DNA of 58,779 nucleotides from IMG/VR virus record IMGVR_UViG_3300032006_001933, positions 1 through 58,779 of that record; one strand, 5' to 3'. The DNA is from a virus. A program made the translations under genes and the position numbers. Below the pieces are notes generated by a model, which saw nothing but the letters and a program-made list of their open reading frames with translations, searched no databases and was not told the DNA's origin. Positions 18,104-27,799 of the stretch are shown in pieces (position 1 is the first letter of the stretch; the number at the start of each line of letters is the position of its first letter).

Positions 18104-18950
18104 TTGTATAAGTTATGTTGAGATAATTTTTATTAACGTAAAGTGCTTTATCTTCTAAAAAAATATTATCTATTTGTTGCCAAGGCAATTTAATCATAAT
18201 AAAATTATTTTCTTTTATATTAGCTAATCTAAAAGAAAAACTAATTTCTAATTTGTTTTTATTCTTTTTATCAGTAAAAAAAATTGTAATTTTATCGTTT
18301 AAAACAGATTCAAATTCTTCCCAATATTTAATATGATTTCTAACTAATAAGTCCCAATCACTAAATTTAACAATTTCTAAATGAATATTATTATCTAGTA
18401 AATTTCTATCAACAACTTTTGGTTGTGCAATATTTTTATTAATTTCATATGCATATTCTTCGAAACACCGTTTGGTTTTGAATATTAAATCAGTTACATT
18501 TACTTTACTTAAAATAGTAGAAATATCTTGTTCGTATTTTCCTGTTTTAAAATATTCGTCTAAATTTACTTCTAATGTACCTAATAACTCGGGACTTTTT
18601 TTAGAATGAATATATATTTTTAATATTGGATGAATAAATTGAATCTTATCAAGTTGATAAGCATCTATAAATGATTCTATAAAATACTTATCAATTATTA
18701 TTTTTAAAATATTTTCATCAGGAAATATATTTAACTTTACTGTGGCTGTTTTACCATATTTTATAATTGAAAGATTTTTTTCTAATGGTGTTCTAACTAT
18801 ATTATCTCTTTTACATAATTTATCATCAAATACAATATAATCATAAATATCATCGGTAGGCATATTATCTTTAATACAACAATCAGATTTTTCTCGTGTA
18901 TGACCAGTAATTAACCCAGTCCATTTTTCATAATGTATGTATTTCTGCAT
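18084..18950 (-). CDS. Unrecognised cassette protein
   Basis: 288 residues with no domain I recognise. It is rich in Lys, Ile, Asn and Asp, with alternating strand-like stretches and a helix around residues 155-180. The N-terminus contains SDCCIKDN, and there are only two other cysteines or so. It is probably soluble. It lies between two DxD glycosyltransferase-like genes with overlaps of 20 and 23 bases, so a part in the same glycan or modification pathway is likely. An acceptor-binding or regulatory role is possible. Confidence 0.7.
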   Translation of the reverse strand: MQKYIHYEKWTGLITGHTREKSDCCIKDNMPTDDIYDYIVFDDKLCKRDNIVRTPLEKNLSIIKYGKTATVKLNIFPDENILKIIIDKYFIESFIDAYQLDKIQFIHPILKIYIHSKKSPELLGTLEVNLDEYFKTGKYEQDISTILSKVNVTDLIFKTKRCFEEYAYEINKNIAQPKVVDRNLLDNNIHLEIVKFSDWDLLVRNHIKYWEEFESVLNDKITIFFTDKKNKNKLEISFSFRLANIKENNFIMIKLPWQQIDNIFLEDKALYVNKNYLNITYTNENTSN

Positions 18951-19686
18951 TTCTATAATGTATTGGATAATATTGATTAAAATTTTCTATATAAAGGTTT
19001 GTTATATCGCCCCAATGTCCTAAATCTTCGTCCCATTTTAATGTCTTGGCATTCAAGCATGATAATTTCATATCTATATATTTAAATACGTTATTTTTAT
19101 CATATACTGAATCTTCTATACCTAACATCTTTATACAAGCAGGAAATACGTGACTTGTTCTAAGTGATGTTGGGCGACTATTTGGAAATATTTCTGTACT
19201 TATAGATCTATAATTTTTTAAAATTTGTTCTAACATTGTAAAAAATTCTTGAGCAAATTGTCCTTTTTTAAAATAAAACATTTTTTCATATGCTGGGCGT
19301 ATTCCGTGTTCTGTTAAGATTTTATCATACTGCTCATGTTTTATTGTTTCTTGTTTATAATTTATTATTGTATTAGGAAATAATAAATCAAATTTAGACA
19401 AATAATCCCACCAATAAGAATAGTCGTTTAGAAACAACATATCAGCATCTAGTACAATAGTTTCATCATAATTTGAAGCCCAATATAACTGCCATATATT
19501 TAATAAATTACTAATATATGTATTATTATTTTGTTTATCGAATTTTTTAGTTATATCTTCATAAGGAAAATTATTAGATATTATAGTAACATCATCTTCG
19601 GTATGATGTTCAATGCTTTTCTTAAGAGCAGTTGCCTTACTTATATAAGGTTCATCTATTGCATATATTAAATATCCCCTAGACAT
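18928..19686 (-). CDS. GT8-like glycosyltransferase
   Basis: 252 residues. The order is RGYLIYAIDEPYISKATALKKSI (N-terminal nucleotide strand and helix), YISNLLNIWQLYWAS, YDETIVLDADMLFLND (DxD near residue 81), and a C-terminal HWGDIT...YYPIHYRN region where GT8-like enzymes carry the HxxGxxKPW-type motif. A bare GT-A domain of this length is normal for phage sugar transferases. The ATG overlaps the upstream glycosyltransferase-like stop by 8 bases. A role in adding sugar to a phage or envelope component is inferred. Confidence 0.65.
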   Translation of the reverse strand: MSRGYLIYAIDEPYISKATALKKSIEHHTEDDVTIISNNFPYEDITKKFDKQNNNTYISNLLNIWQLYWASNYDETIVLDADMLFLNDYSYWWDYLSKFDLLFPNTIINYKQETIKHEQYDKILTEHGIRPAYEKMFYFKKGQFAQEFFTMLEQILKNYRSISTEIFPNSRPTSLRTSHVFPACIKMLGIEDSVYDKNNVFKYIDMKLSCLNAKTLKWDEDLGHWGDITNLYIENFNQYYPIHYRNAEIHTL

Positions 19687-20608
19687 ATAACTCCATTAAT
19701 TTATCATAGTGCCTTTCAATAGCACGTTTGTTCATCATATGTAAATTTTCACCTTCACTATATGTTAAAATATTATTCCATTCTTCTTTATAATCATTAG
19801 CAAAAAATATAATACCATTTTTGTCAACATTTGCAATATCATCTTTATATGCCATGTACTTCATAGGTGATGCTGGTAATTCTGTAAATATATCATCTAC
19901 ACAATCATTAAATCCTTTTAATAAATGCATACTAATACTGACTGCAAAATCTGTTCTATATACTCCCTCTGGAAATTTATACAAAGATTGATAGTAATCA
20001 TAGTTTTCTTTTACATGGGCCCACATATCAAAAAACATTTTTGATATAGAAGACTTATCAAAATATATAATAGTTGACCAATACAACGGAATACCTACAT
20101 CATTTAATCTTCTATCTAAATTATGATCTGGTTCTGTATTTTTTAATGTTTGTGCATTTTTATATAATTGTATAGGCGAATTTACATCAAAAGCTAAATT
20201 TAGTACAGCATTATTGACTAAAAAATCTACATCAAATAATATAGTTTGATCATATGGCGATAATGTAAATACTTCGTGCTTATTTAAATTGTTAAATTGT
20301 GCTTTATAATTAGCATATGGTGTATCAAAATAGTTACGAATGTTTGGTGTAGATTCGCTTTTTTCGTGTACTATAACATTATCAAATATATTACTTTCTT
20401 TAGAATGATTTAACGATCCTTGATCAGTAATCATAGTACAAGGCAAATTTAAATGCTTTTTTACAGAAGCCGCACTTAAACATGCTAACTTAATATAATT
20501 TAATTGTTCGTTGTTATACGCAAAAAATATTGCGCCTTTACTCGAAGTTAACGAGCTTTTTAATTGATCTTGCTTTTCGGATTTTTTCGTATCCTTGGAA
20601 GTGTTCAT
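19679..20608 (-). CDS. GT8-like glycosyltransferase at the cassette boundary
   Basis: About 309 residues from the ATG at 20608; in-frame ATGs at 20617 and 20623 and a TTG at 20635 are alternatives, none with a clear ribosome site. GAIFFAYNNEQLNYIKLACLSAASV forms the nucleotide strand and first helix, and LSPYDQTILFDVDFLVNN holds the DxD motif near residue 125. MKYMAYKDD and FFANDYKEEWNN follow late. The first 25 or so residues are encoded within the last bases of the upstream structural gene in another frame. That is unusual and suggests that the cassette was joined here. It resembles the neighbouring GT8-like protein only in layout. Confidence 0.65.
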   Translation of the reverse strand: MNTSKDTKKSEKQDQLKSSLTSSKGAIFFAYNNEQLNYIKLACLSAASVKKHLNLPCTMITDQGSLNHSKESNIFDNVIVHEKSESTPNIRNYFDTPYANYKAQFNNLNKHEVFTLSPYDQTILFDVDFLVNNAVLNLAFDVNSPIQLYKNAQTLKNTEPDHNLDRRLNDVGIPLYWSTIIYFDKSSISKMFFDMWAHVKENYDYYQSLYKFPEGVYRTDFAVSISMHLLKGFNDCVDDIFTELPASPMKYMAYKDDIANVDKNGIIFFANDYKEEWNNILTYSEGENLHMMNKRAIERHYDKLMELYV

Positions 20609-20888
20609 TTTTTGCATTTGCATATGTGTAAACAATATTTTCTAAAAAGTCTTTTGGATCGTCTATTTTAACAGGATTTCCATTAACATCATCTACAACA
20701 AATTCTGCATACTCTAAATCTATCATAGTTTTAGTTAATGCAATAAGTTGTTCTGTTGTTTTAATAAGTCTGTCTCTGTATGTTAGAAGTTTTAGGTCTT
20801 CTACTTTTGAAAATAATGTTTGTTGTTGGTTATAAAGTGTTTGTCTAAAGTTTGAAAAGTCTAATGCTTTTTCTAATTTACTATCCAT
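20538..20888 (-). CDS. Small conserved phage protein downstream of fibre genes
   Basis: 116 residues, no cysteine, rich in Lys, Leu and Glu, probably helical throughout. It opens LEKALDFSNFRQTLYNQQQTLFSKVEDLK, a coiled-coil-like stretch. AAGGAG lies a few bases upstream of the ATG. The position directly after two large fibre genes suggests a fibre chaperone or small accessory virion protein, as marine T4-like phages often encode at this place. That is by position only. Its last 71 bases or more overlap the first glycosyltransferase gene of the cargo cassette. Confidence 0.7.
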   Translation of the reverse strand: MDSKLEKALDFSNFRQTLYNQQQTLFSKVEDLKLLTYRDRLIKTTEQLIALTKTMIDLEYAEFVVDDVNGNPVKIDDPKDFLENIVYTYANAKNEHFQGYEKIRKARSIKKLVNFE

Positions 20889-20901
20889 TTTCTCCTTTTA
20901 T

Positions 20902-22974
20902 TTAAGTTCTAAAAAATCCACTATGGTTTTCGGCAGATGACGCATTATCTTTAGCTATTGCTGGATTACCTTGCTCAGGATAAAAATAACCCACGGCGTC
21001 TGGGGATCTCATGCCAATTCGTAATGTTCCTGACCCATGAACTGTACAATTAGTTCCTGCATTATCATACATCATTCTATAAAAAATACATGGCTTATTT
21101 GATTGACCAGGATCTTTTACAAATCTCCAATCAAAATGAATCCATCCTCCGTCCCCAGGTGCTGTTTGTGAACCTGATATATCAGTTCCATATAAACTAG
21201 CGGCACCATTATATTGACAAGCTCTGTACCATTTGCTACATGCCCAGTTATAGCTAACTAAATTACCATGTGTGGCATTATCATATACGGTTCCGGATAT
21301 TCCTCGAAGATTTTGATAAAGCTCAACGGTTGAAGCATCAGTTATAGTTTCGATTTCACCTATCCAATCACCTACATGTAATATATCGTGTGTAGCCATA
21401 TTTGTTGTTGAAAGTCCTGTTATTGTTGTTCCGTTGGTTGTACCACTACCACCGCCACTAAAATATGCATTTGCCTTATCTCCTAATCCATGCACCCTAA
21501 TACAATCTCCAGTAACTGGCCATCCATTACCAGATCCACCAGAGGTAAAACCGATATACCCTGAACTTATAAGTGCGGCATTTTCATGATAAGGATTAAA
21601 TTGTCCTGCAAAGACTTTACTAGTATTACTATCTTCATTAGCACGAGCCAACATTGCCCACATGTTACCACCCCACGATCCGTTACTATTATAATGAGGC
21701 CAAAAAGTACAACAACCACCTTGATTAAACCAATATCGCAAATGATTCCAATCATTAAAAGTCATGCGAGCTTCAACAAATGGTCTATCTTTTCCATAAT
21801 CGGTCCCGCCGGAAGCACTCCAAGGCCATGGTAGACCACTATAACTCTGAGACCAAGTATCTGAACCCCAAGCATGGTTGCTTGGAAGTGATCCGCTTAC
21901 AGCCGACAAAGAGTCGGAATAAACATCTTCATCTTTATTATTAGTTGTATAAGGAGCATATATTCCGTCTACATGTAATTTATGAAAATTATAACCACCT
22001 AATGAAGATGTATTAGGAGGAACCGACTCCGCTCCTCCTATCCGTTCTATTTCAGCCGACATTGCATTTACATGATCATCCCGAACTCGTCCCATATCTT
22101 CATTTATATCTGTAGTAGAAGAACCATCTGATTTTCTCATTGATCCATGTTCTGTTACAAGATCGAGAGTTTTCTTGCTATTACCTGTAGCAAAAGTAGA
22201 TTGCCCTGTACGTTTTATTGCGGCATTTATTCTTTGTTGTATTGCTATATATTGATCTCTAGCAATAGAAGTTGTTCGTTCGTAATTACCTGCTAAACCA
22301 GTTCCTGCAACAAAATCTATAACAAAATTAATATGTCCTCCCGATCCTGCCCATACTTGATAAGAACTAGCATCATGGGGAACTGTCATTGCTTCATTAT
22401 CATATAAGTCTAATGTATCGGCGTCAATAACTTTTGCATAAAAATATTGTTCATTTAATTGATGCATACTAGTTGAAGGGACACGTACTATTTGTATATA
22501 ATTATGAGCAGATAAAGTACCGCCTTCGTGGGCTTCATCTAATAAGCCATGACCTACACATGTAACTCTACATGGATTTGCTTTAGTAGCATTAGTTATA
22601 TTAGGTAGTACTGTATATTTTCCATATCCAGTAGCATCTCTTGGATCAGAAGTAGATATTGGATTTGATCCAGATCCTCCAGCAGAAATATGAGAATCGG
22701 GATTTCCAGACATATCGCCCATACCTGCGGCTTGATTTCCTGAACCAGATGTGCCTGCATCATAACTAGCAGATTGGTTCCACCCACAGGCTCGTTCGTA
22801 TTCGTTTTTGTCGTCCCAATCCGTACAAATAGGACCTGGACCCCAAAACCTAACCCACAAATCTCTTTCTAGTTTTCTTACCCATTGTGCTTCAATAGTA
22901 TCAGGTGGTTCAGTTCCACCTGATCCGCCAACAATACCTACATTGTAACCGGATCTATTTTGATATTCGGCCAT
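20902..22974 (-). CDS. Tail fibre/virion protein
   Basis: 690 residues. Near the N-terminus is EAQWVRKLERDLWVRFWGPGPICTDWDD, a tryptophan-rich segment that I associate with virion proteins of marine T4-like phages. The remainder is rich in Gly, Ser, Asn and Trp, without hydrophobic stretches, as expected for beta-rich fibre material. It includes a GGSGTTNGTTITGL turn region and a late HFDWRFVKDPGQSNKP strand. It has its own ATG, 13 bases downstream of the 1599-residue gene's stop. It may form the distal or adhesive part of the fibre. No chaperone domain is seen at its C-terminus. Confidence 0.75.
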   Translation of the reverse strand: MAEYQNRSGYNVGIVGGSGGTEPPDTIEAQWVRKLERDLWVRFWGPGPICTDWDDKNEYERACGWNQSASYDAGTSGSGNQAAGMGDMSGNPDSHISAGGSGSNPISTSDPRDATGYGKYTVLPNITNATKANPCRVTCVGHGLLDEAHEGGTLSAHNYIQIVRVPSTSMHQLNEQYFYAKVIDADTLDLYDNEAMTVPHDASSYQVWAGSGGHINFVIDFVAGTGLAGNYERTTSIARDQYIAIQQRINAAIKRTGQSTFATGNSKKTLDLVTEHGSMRKSDGSSTTDINEDMGRVRDDHVNAMSAEIERIGGAESVPPNTSSLGGYNFHKLHVDGIYAPYTTNNKDEDVYSDSLSAVSGSLPSNHAWGSDTWSQSYSGLPWPWSASGGTDYGKDRPFVEARMTFNDWNHLRYWFNQGGCCTFWPHYNSNGSWGGNMWAMLARANEDSNTSKVFAGQFNPYHENAALISSGYIGFTSGGSGNGWPVTGDCIRVHGLGDKANAYFSGGGSGTTNGTTITGLSTTNMATHDILHVGDWIGEIETITDASTVELYQNLRGISGTVYDNATHGNLVSYNWACSKWYRACQYNGAASLYGTDISGSQTAPGDGGWIHFDWRFVKDPGQSNKPCIFYRMMYDNAGTNCTVHGSGTLRIGMRSPDAVGYFYPEQGNPAIAKDNASSAENHSGFFRT

Positions 22975-22987
22975 CTAGTTTCCTATA

Positions 22988-25900
22988 TTAGTTTCTAGTA
23001 ACGGCGATTTCTATTGTGCCTTCTCCGTCAGAGTCATGTGCCTCAATCGCTCTACCTATTATAGCAAATACTGAATCATTTGTCAAGTCTGCTTTTCTGG
23101 CTCTGCCCGGTGTTGAGGATGACACTAATCTATCGCCTTTATTTATTTTTCCAACAACCTTACATGGACACCGCCCGGTCATTGCTATTAATGGATGCGT
23201 TTCGTTTGTACCTGCTCTTCCATTCATTATAAATGCAGGTTCTGTAGATACTACTCCAAAAACATCTTCATCATTTTCAGAGGTAGTTGCTGTTACTTCA
23301 GCAGTACCAGCCATAGCAACTACTGTTCCTGGTTCTAAATTATCATCTGCTTCATAACGTTCTGCTAAGTCAGCGGTATATGTTGCTTGGAAAGTTGATC
23401 CAGCAGTTAAGGACCAATCGCCATCTATTAATCCAGTTGATGTATTGGATCCGGCACTAATATTTCTTACATAAATTGTACGCCAACGTTTATTAGTGGT
23501 ACCAGTTGCTGTTAATCCGGCATGATGTTGGGAAATACTTAATTCAGCATTTGTTGCACCTAAATCCCAACCTTCACCAGTAAGTGTTGCATTAAGATCA
23601 GTACTATCTGTTGCTGGCATTACATGAGAACCGATAAATGAATTAAAAAATACATGTCTATCCCATAAATCAGTTGTACCGGGATTAACTAAAGTTCCAT
23701 CACCTAAGTGTATATGACCATTTAATCTTGTATCTTTTGCATCTACTTCAAATCTAGTTAACCAATCGGCCATTGTCCCAACAGTTCCGACTGGAGTAGC
23801 TGATGTTCTACCTATAGTATCATGTTTTTCTATTACAACCATATCTGTTGCTTGAAGATGAACTTCGTTTCCGTCATCGGCTTTGGTTTCAATTTCTATA
23901 TTACTGTCGGCCGACCCACCCCATACTGTTCGCTGTCCGTATGGAAAAAGAGTTGAACCTGAGGCTGTCGGAGCACCAGATGATCTAACATATACTTTAC
24001 TCTCTTGAACCCCAGCAGTATGATTACCATCGGCTTCTGCTCTAATATCAACTGTACTTAAAGAATCACCTTTAACATGTGTATGAATATTAGCCTCTGC
24101 TGGTGCTGAATCGCCTTGTGATTCAGCATATGCTGTAAATTTACCAAATTTACCTGCATCATCAGGTCCACCTAATGCATATATAAAAACTTCTCCTGCA
24201 CCTTTATGAGTTGCTATTGCTCCTAAATTAGTTGTTGCTTTAGCAGTTGTCCCTGATGAATGAGTTGCTCTATTTAAAATAGTTAAATGTTCTTCAACAT
24301 CCCAATGATTTTCAACTCTTATATTTTTAATAAATCCATCAGCATAATGTAAATTATGAGTACCAATTGTCATGCCTGATCCGTCAAATGGTTTTTCCTG
24401 GTCAAATGCTCCATCATTATGTCCATCCATTATAGGATATAAACCTACAAATTTTTGAGAACTATCAGTTACATGAGGTCCGTCTATCATTGGACTAGGA
24501 GTTGAAACTGCTTGGGATGGATCCGAACACAATACACCATTAAACTTAGTTGAATTTACTTCTTTAAAAGGTTTAGGTGTTCTATAATTATTACCTGCTT
24601 GAGAAGCTGATGCACCATTTACAGTACCTGAAGAATATTGTACTGCAATTACAGCATTTTGTCCTAAACTAGCATTTGCAGTAGTTGAATCTCTTGCCTC
24701 ACCTACTATACCTACAGGGCCTTGTTCTGAGTAATGTTTTCCTTTAGTCATCACTTCAACACCTGCTATAGTGCCATCTGCTCCTACAGTAGGTATTACA
24801 AATGCTCCTGTTCCATAATCGGTATCTGTATCATGTACATGAATTCTTGGTCTATTCCATCCTATTGCCCTACCTTCTCGTAAAGCACATACTTGGCCTT
24901 CACCATTATCAACAAACCATATTGGATCTTCTAGAAAACTATTTGTTATATCTACTCCTGCCCAAGTTGCAGATGTTATATCTGGAGTTGTTGCATCTAA
25001 ATCTATTGCTGTAGCTCCCTGTGTATTCCATCTAGCACCAGGTCCTCCCGATCCTCTCATAAATGTCCCTGGTGAATCAGCTTGAGTAGTTACTGCTCCA
25101 TCTCTAATAACAAATAAATTGTCACCACTAGAACCACTTACCTTAGTAGATGATGCTCCTCCTTCACCGATGCTAACTCCTGTATTCACCAATGAATCAG
25201 ATCCATCACAAGGATATGCATCTCTATAAAAATGAAACTCACCTCTAACAATTCTTTCGTCACTATCAACTAAAATAAGATCTTTACCTGGATAACCACC
25301 AGCATCATTATATTCAGTATCAGCATCTGCCAATGTATTTGGGTATGCCGCGGCCGCACTATCTTGAGGCCATCCGTTATATCTAGCAATAAATCCACCA
25401 ACATCTCTATCAGTTGGTACTGCTTCGTGTCCTTGACTATCACTTATTATATCACATTTAACACCTGCTTGAGCAGTATACATCAATGCATCTAAATTTG
25501 CTAACTTAAAACCAGAAATTGTATCTTGGTTTAAAGATCCATCTTCTGGATCATCGCCTGCGGCTTCTTCATTTTCTAAATCACCTTCAGTTTTACCAGT
25601 AAATGTACCTAACTTAAAAAAGTCTTCTTGTTTATTAATAGGTCCGCCACCTGTTACTACTGTACCGGATAATGCAAAATCTGAATCATCCCATAATAGT
25701 GTAGAAAATGGAACTTGATTATTTGCAAGCAATCCTCTATCTATAAATAAACCCGAAATACCTTCTAGTGGGGCGGATCCTGAATTTGCTGGTGCCAAGT
25801 CTGTTTGGCTTTTATTAAGTTCTATTAAATTATCTTCAATAGTTAAATTGTTTACTTCAATATTATTAATATTACCGCCAGTATATAAAGATCCTGTTAC

Positions 25901-27787
25901 AGACATACTACCGTTAACGTGTAAATTTTTACCTATATGGGCTCCGCCATCTACTCTTAATCCTCCATCGGCTGTTACTGCTCCGGATGAAGTACCTAAT
26001 GTTTGCTCTCGTTCGTATGTAACATTAACATAACCTGCTCGTCTTCGTTGTAGTGCATCTGATGAATCTAAAATATCCATTTTCCATGCACCTGCTCCTC
26101 CACCATATGTATAACCAGACCATGCAGTTTTATCGTTATCATGAACCGAAGTTTCGTTGCCTGTTTCGCCTTCGTCTGTACCATATCCATCTCTTGTTGT
26201 TAACCCTGCAATACCTGGATCGTTTCTGTGCCAATTAGTAAGATCACTAATAGCTCCTGATTCAAAACTAGATATATTTCCACCATGTATTTTATCACCA
26301 CTAATAGCATTACTATCTAATAATAATCTATCATCTCCTAATACAGCCATTAATACAGCATCGCCATTTCCTGCACCTGCTGTACCTGTAAATGTTATTC
26401 CTCCATTTGTAGTAGAAGGAGCATATGTATAACCATCACCTTGATTAGCTATTGTAACGGCAGTAATTACACCAGCATCTGTTGTAATGGAAGCGGTTGC
26501 TGTGGTGCCTGCTTCTCCAGTAGGAGCCTGAATAATTATAGTACCATTAGTATAACCTGTACCAGCATTTAATATGCTAATTGTTGTAATTTTTCTACCA
26601 AATCCTGCTTGAAGATTACTAAAATCTGCAAAATCAGTTGCATTTCTTCCTATACGAATATTACCTGATAAAGCAGGTTTAATAGGAGGTGTAAAATATC
26701 CATTACCGCCTGCTTTTCCATTTGTATCATTACCTATTGTAACAGATATAATTTTATCTTCAAATTCTGTTCCTGCTGTTCCTAATACAGCAGTAAGGGC
26801 TGGTGCTGTTCCTGAAGGTCCTTGTCCTGCGGGTATTTGATCAAAAGCACTTGCACCATTTGTATTCCATGTACTAACGGTAGATGTAGTATAACCACTA
26901 CCTTGATTGGTTATAACAATTGATTCAATTGACTGCAATGACTTATTAATAACAGGATAACCTTCCGCCATAGTACCGCCTGCTCCTGGAGCAGGAAATT
27001 TAACTTGATATTCTCTTCCTTCGGTAGATCCTGTTTGAAGATCTGGATCATACGCACCAGATAATGTTAATCCTGCATTTACAAACGGAAATGATGTATG
27101 TAATGCAGATCCATCAGGATGAGATTCAACATCATATGTTACAGAAGATCCACCACTTTGAATTTGTAAAGGTGTGCCATCTAATTTTCCTAAAGGTGAC
27201 CATTCTTTTTCACCGGTAGAATATATACCAATAACCCTGCTATCAACAACAAATTTAATACATGCATGAGATACCGGGGGCGTAGTTGTTTGTCCTGCGG
27301 CAGAATCATCGTAAACATTTTGAAAAAGCAATGTTGCATCTGCGGCAACAGGTACACTAAGTTGACCCCATTGTAAGGCACCTGTTTCGTCATTTTTATA
27401 TCGTATGTTTAATATACCAGCATCAGCCGAACTATTAAACCAAAAATCACCTTCTCGAGGTGTATATCCACTTGCATCATCAACAGGATCTGTTGGCCTA
27501 ATATCCAATGTAGCCATTGACTTCCATTTGGTTTTGTTGTTAGCATCTTGGTCTAACATGTATATGTGACCATCCGATGGTTTATACCAAAGTTGGCCAA
27601 CAATAGGATTAGTAGGTGCAATATCTCTAGAAAAATTTTCTACTATATGAACAAAATTTTCTGCAATAAGTTGTCCATAATTTTTATAGTTTTGCCCTAC
27701 TAATTTTAAAGGGGTCTGGGTGTTAACTGTACCTTCTAGTACACTTGCTATTGAAGCACCCTTGTAATTTTTTACATCATATGGCAT
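22988..27787 (-). CDS. Large fibre/baseplate protein with self-processing C-terminal domain
   Basis: 1599 residues. The N-terminus (about 25-65) has LKLVGQNYKNYG...AENFVHIVENF...PTNPIVGQLWYKP, typical of marine T4-like fibre/baseplate proteins in the gp10 position. Residues about 280-470 contain repeated GxGYT units such as ITNQGSGYTTS and ILNAGTGYTNG. The last 120 residues start TADLAERYEAD and contain VFGVVSTEPAFIMN and PCKVVGKINKGDRLV. That matches the peptidase G2-type intramolecular chaperone domain that ends many such fibres and is often cleaved off. Being so much longer than T4 gp10 (602), it probably combines baseplate attachment and fibre shaft. Confidence 0.8.
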   Translation of the reverse strand: MPYDVKNYKGASIASVLEGTVNTQTPLKLVGQNYKNYGQLIAENFVHIVENFSRDIAPTNPIVGQLWYKPSDGHIYMLDQDANNKTKWKSMATLDIRPTDPVDDASGYTPREGDFWFNSSADAGILNIRYKNDETGALQWGQLSVPVAADATLLFQNVYDDSAAGQTTTPPVSHACIKFVVDSRVIGIYSTGEKEWSPLGKLDGTPLQIQSGGSSVTYDVESHPDGSALHTSFPFVNAGLTLSGAYDPDLQTGSTEGREYQVKFPAPGAGGTMAEGYPVINKSLQSIESIVITNQGSGYTTSTVSTWNTNGASAFDQIPAGQGPSGTAPALTAVLGTAGTEFEDKIISVTIGNDTNGKAGGNGYFTPPIKPALSGNIRIGRNATDFADFSNLQAGFGRKITTISILNAGTGYTNGTIIIQAPTGEAGTTATASITTDAGVITAVTIANQGDGYTYAPSTTNGGITFTGTAGAGNGDAVLMAVLGDDRLLLDSNAISGDKIHGGNISSFESGAISDLTNWHRNDPGIAGLTTRDGYGTDEGETGNETSVHDNDKTAWSGYTYGGGAGAWKMDILDSSDALQRRRAGYVNVTYEREQTLGTSSGAVTADGGLRVDGGAHIGKNLHVNGSMSVTGSLYTGGNINNIEVNNLTIEDNLIELNKSQTDLAPANSGSAPLEGISGLFIDRGLLANNQVPFSTLLWDDSDFALSGTVVTGGGPINKQEDFFKLGTFTGKTEGDLENEEAAGDDPEDGSLNQDTISGFKLANLDALMYTAQAGVKCDIISDSQGHEAVPTDRDVGGFIARYNGWPQDSAAAAYPNTLADADTEYNDAGGYPGKDLILVDSDERIVRGEFHFYRDAYPCDGSDSLVNTGVSIGEGGASSTKVSGSSGDNLFVIRDGAVTTQADSPGTFMRGSGGPGARWNTQGATAIDLDATTPDITSATWAGVDITNSFLEDPIWFVDNGEGQVCALREGRAIGWNRPRIHVHDTDTDYGTGAFVIPTVGADGTIAGVEVMTKGKHYSEQGPVGIVGEARDSTTANASLGQNAVIAVQYSSGTVNGASASQAGNNYRTPKPFKEVNSTKFNGVLCSDPSQAVSTPSPMIDGPHVTDSSQKFVGLYPIMDGHNDGAFDQEKPFDGSGMTIGTHNLHYADGFIKNIRVENHWDVEEHLTILNRATHSSGTTAKATTNLGAIATHKGAGEVFIYALGGPDDAGKFGKFTAYAESQGDSAPAEANIHTHVKGDSLSTVDIRAEADGNHTAGVQESKVYVRSSGAPTASGSTLFPYGQRTVWGGSADSNIEIETKADDGNEVHLQATDMVVIEKHDTIGRTSATPVGTVGTMADWLTRFEVDAKDTRLNGHIHLGDGTLVNPGTTDLWDRHVFFNSFIGSHVMPATDSTDLNATLTGEGWDLGATNAELSISQHHAGLTATGTTNKRWRTIYVRNISAGSNTSTGLIDGDWSLTAGSTFQATYTADLAERYEADDNLEPGTVVAMAGTAEVTATTSENDEDVFGVVSTEPAFIMNGRAGTNETHPLIAMTGRCPCKVVGKINKGDRLVSSSTPGRARKADLTNDSVFAIIGRAIEAHDSDGEGTIEIAVTRN

Positions 27788-27799
27788 TGTTTCTACCTT

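Noticed and set aside
1-20600. A RiPP precursor peptide gene for the radical SAM enzymes
   Set aside because: Radical SAM clusters often modify a short precursor peptide, but the cassette has no free gap for one: each gene overlaps the next. No short frame with a Gly-Gly or Cys-rich core was found. It may be encoded beyond the window.
1-20600. Cassette as host chromosome or contaminating contig
   Set aside because: It is continuous with phage fibre genes in the same strand, with overlapping frames at the junction, so a chimera is unlikely, although an assembly join cannot be excluded by sequence alone.
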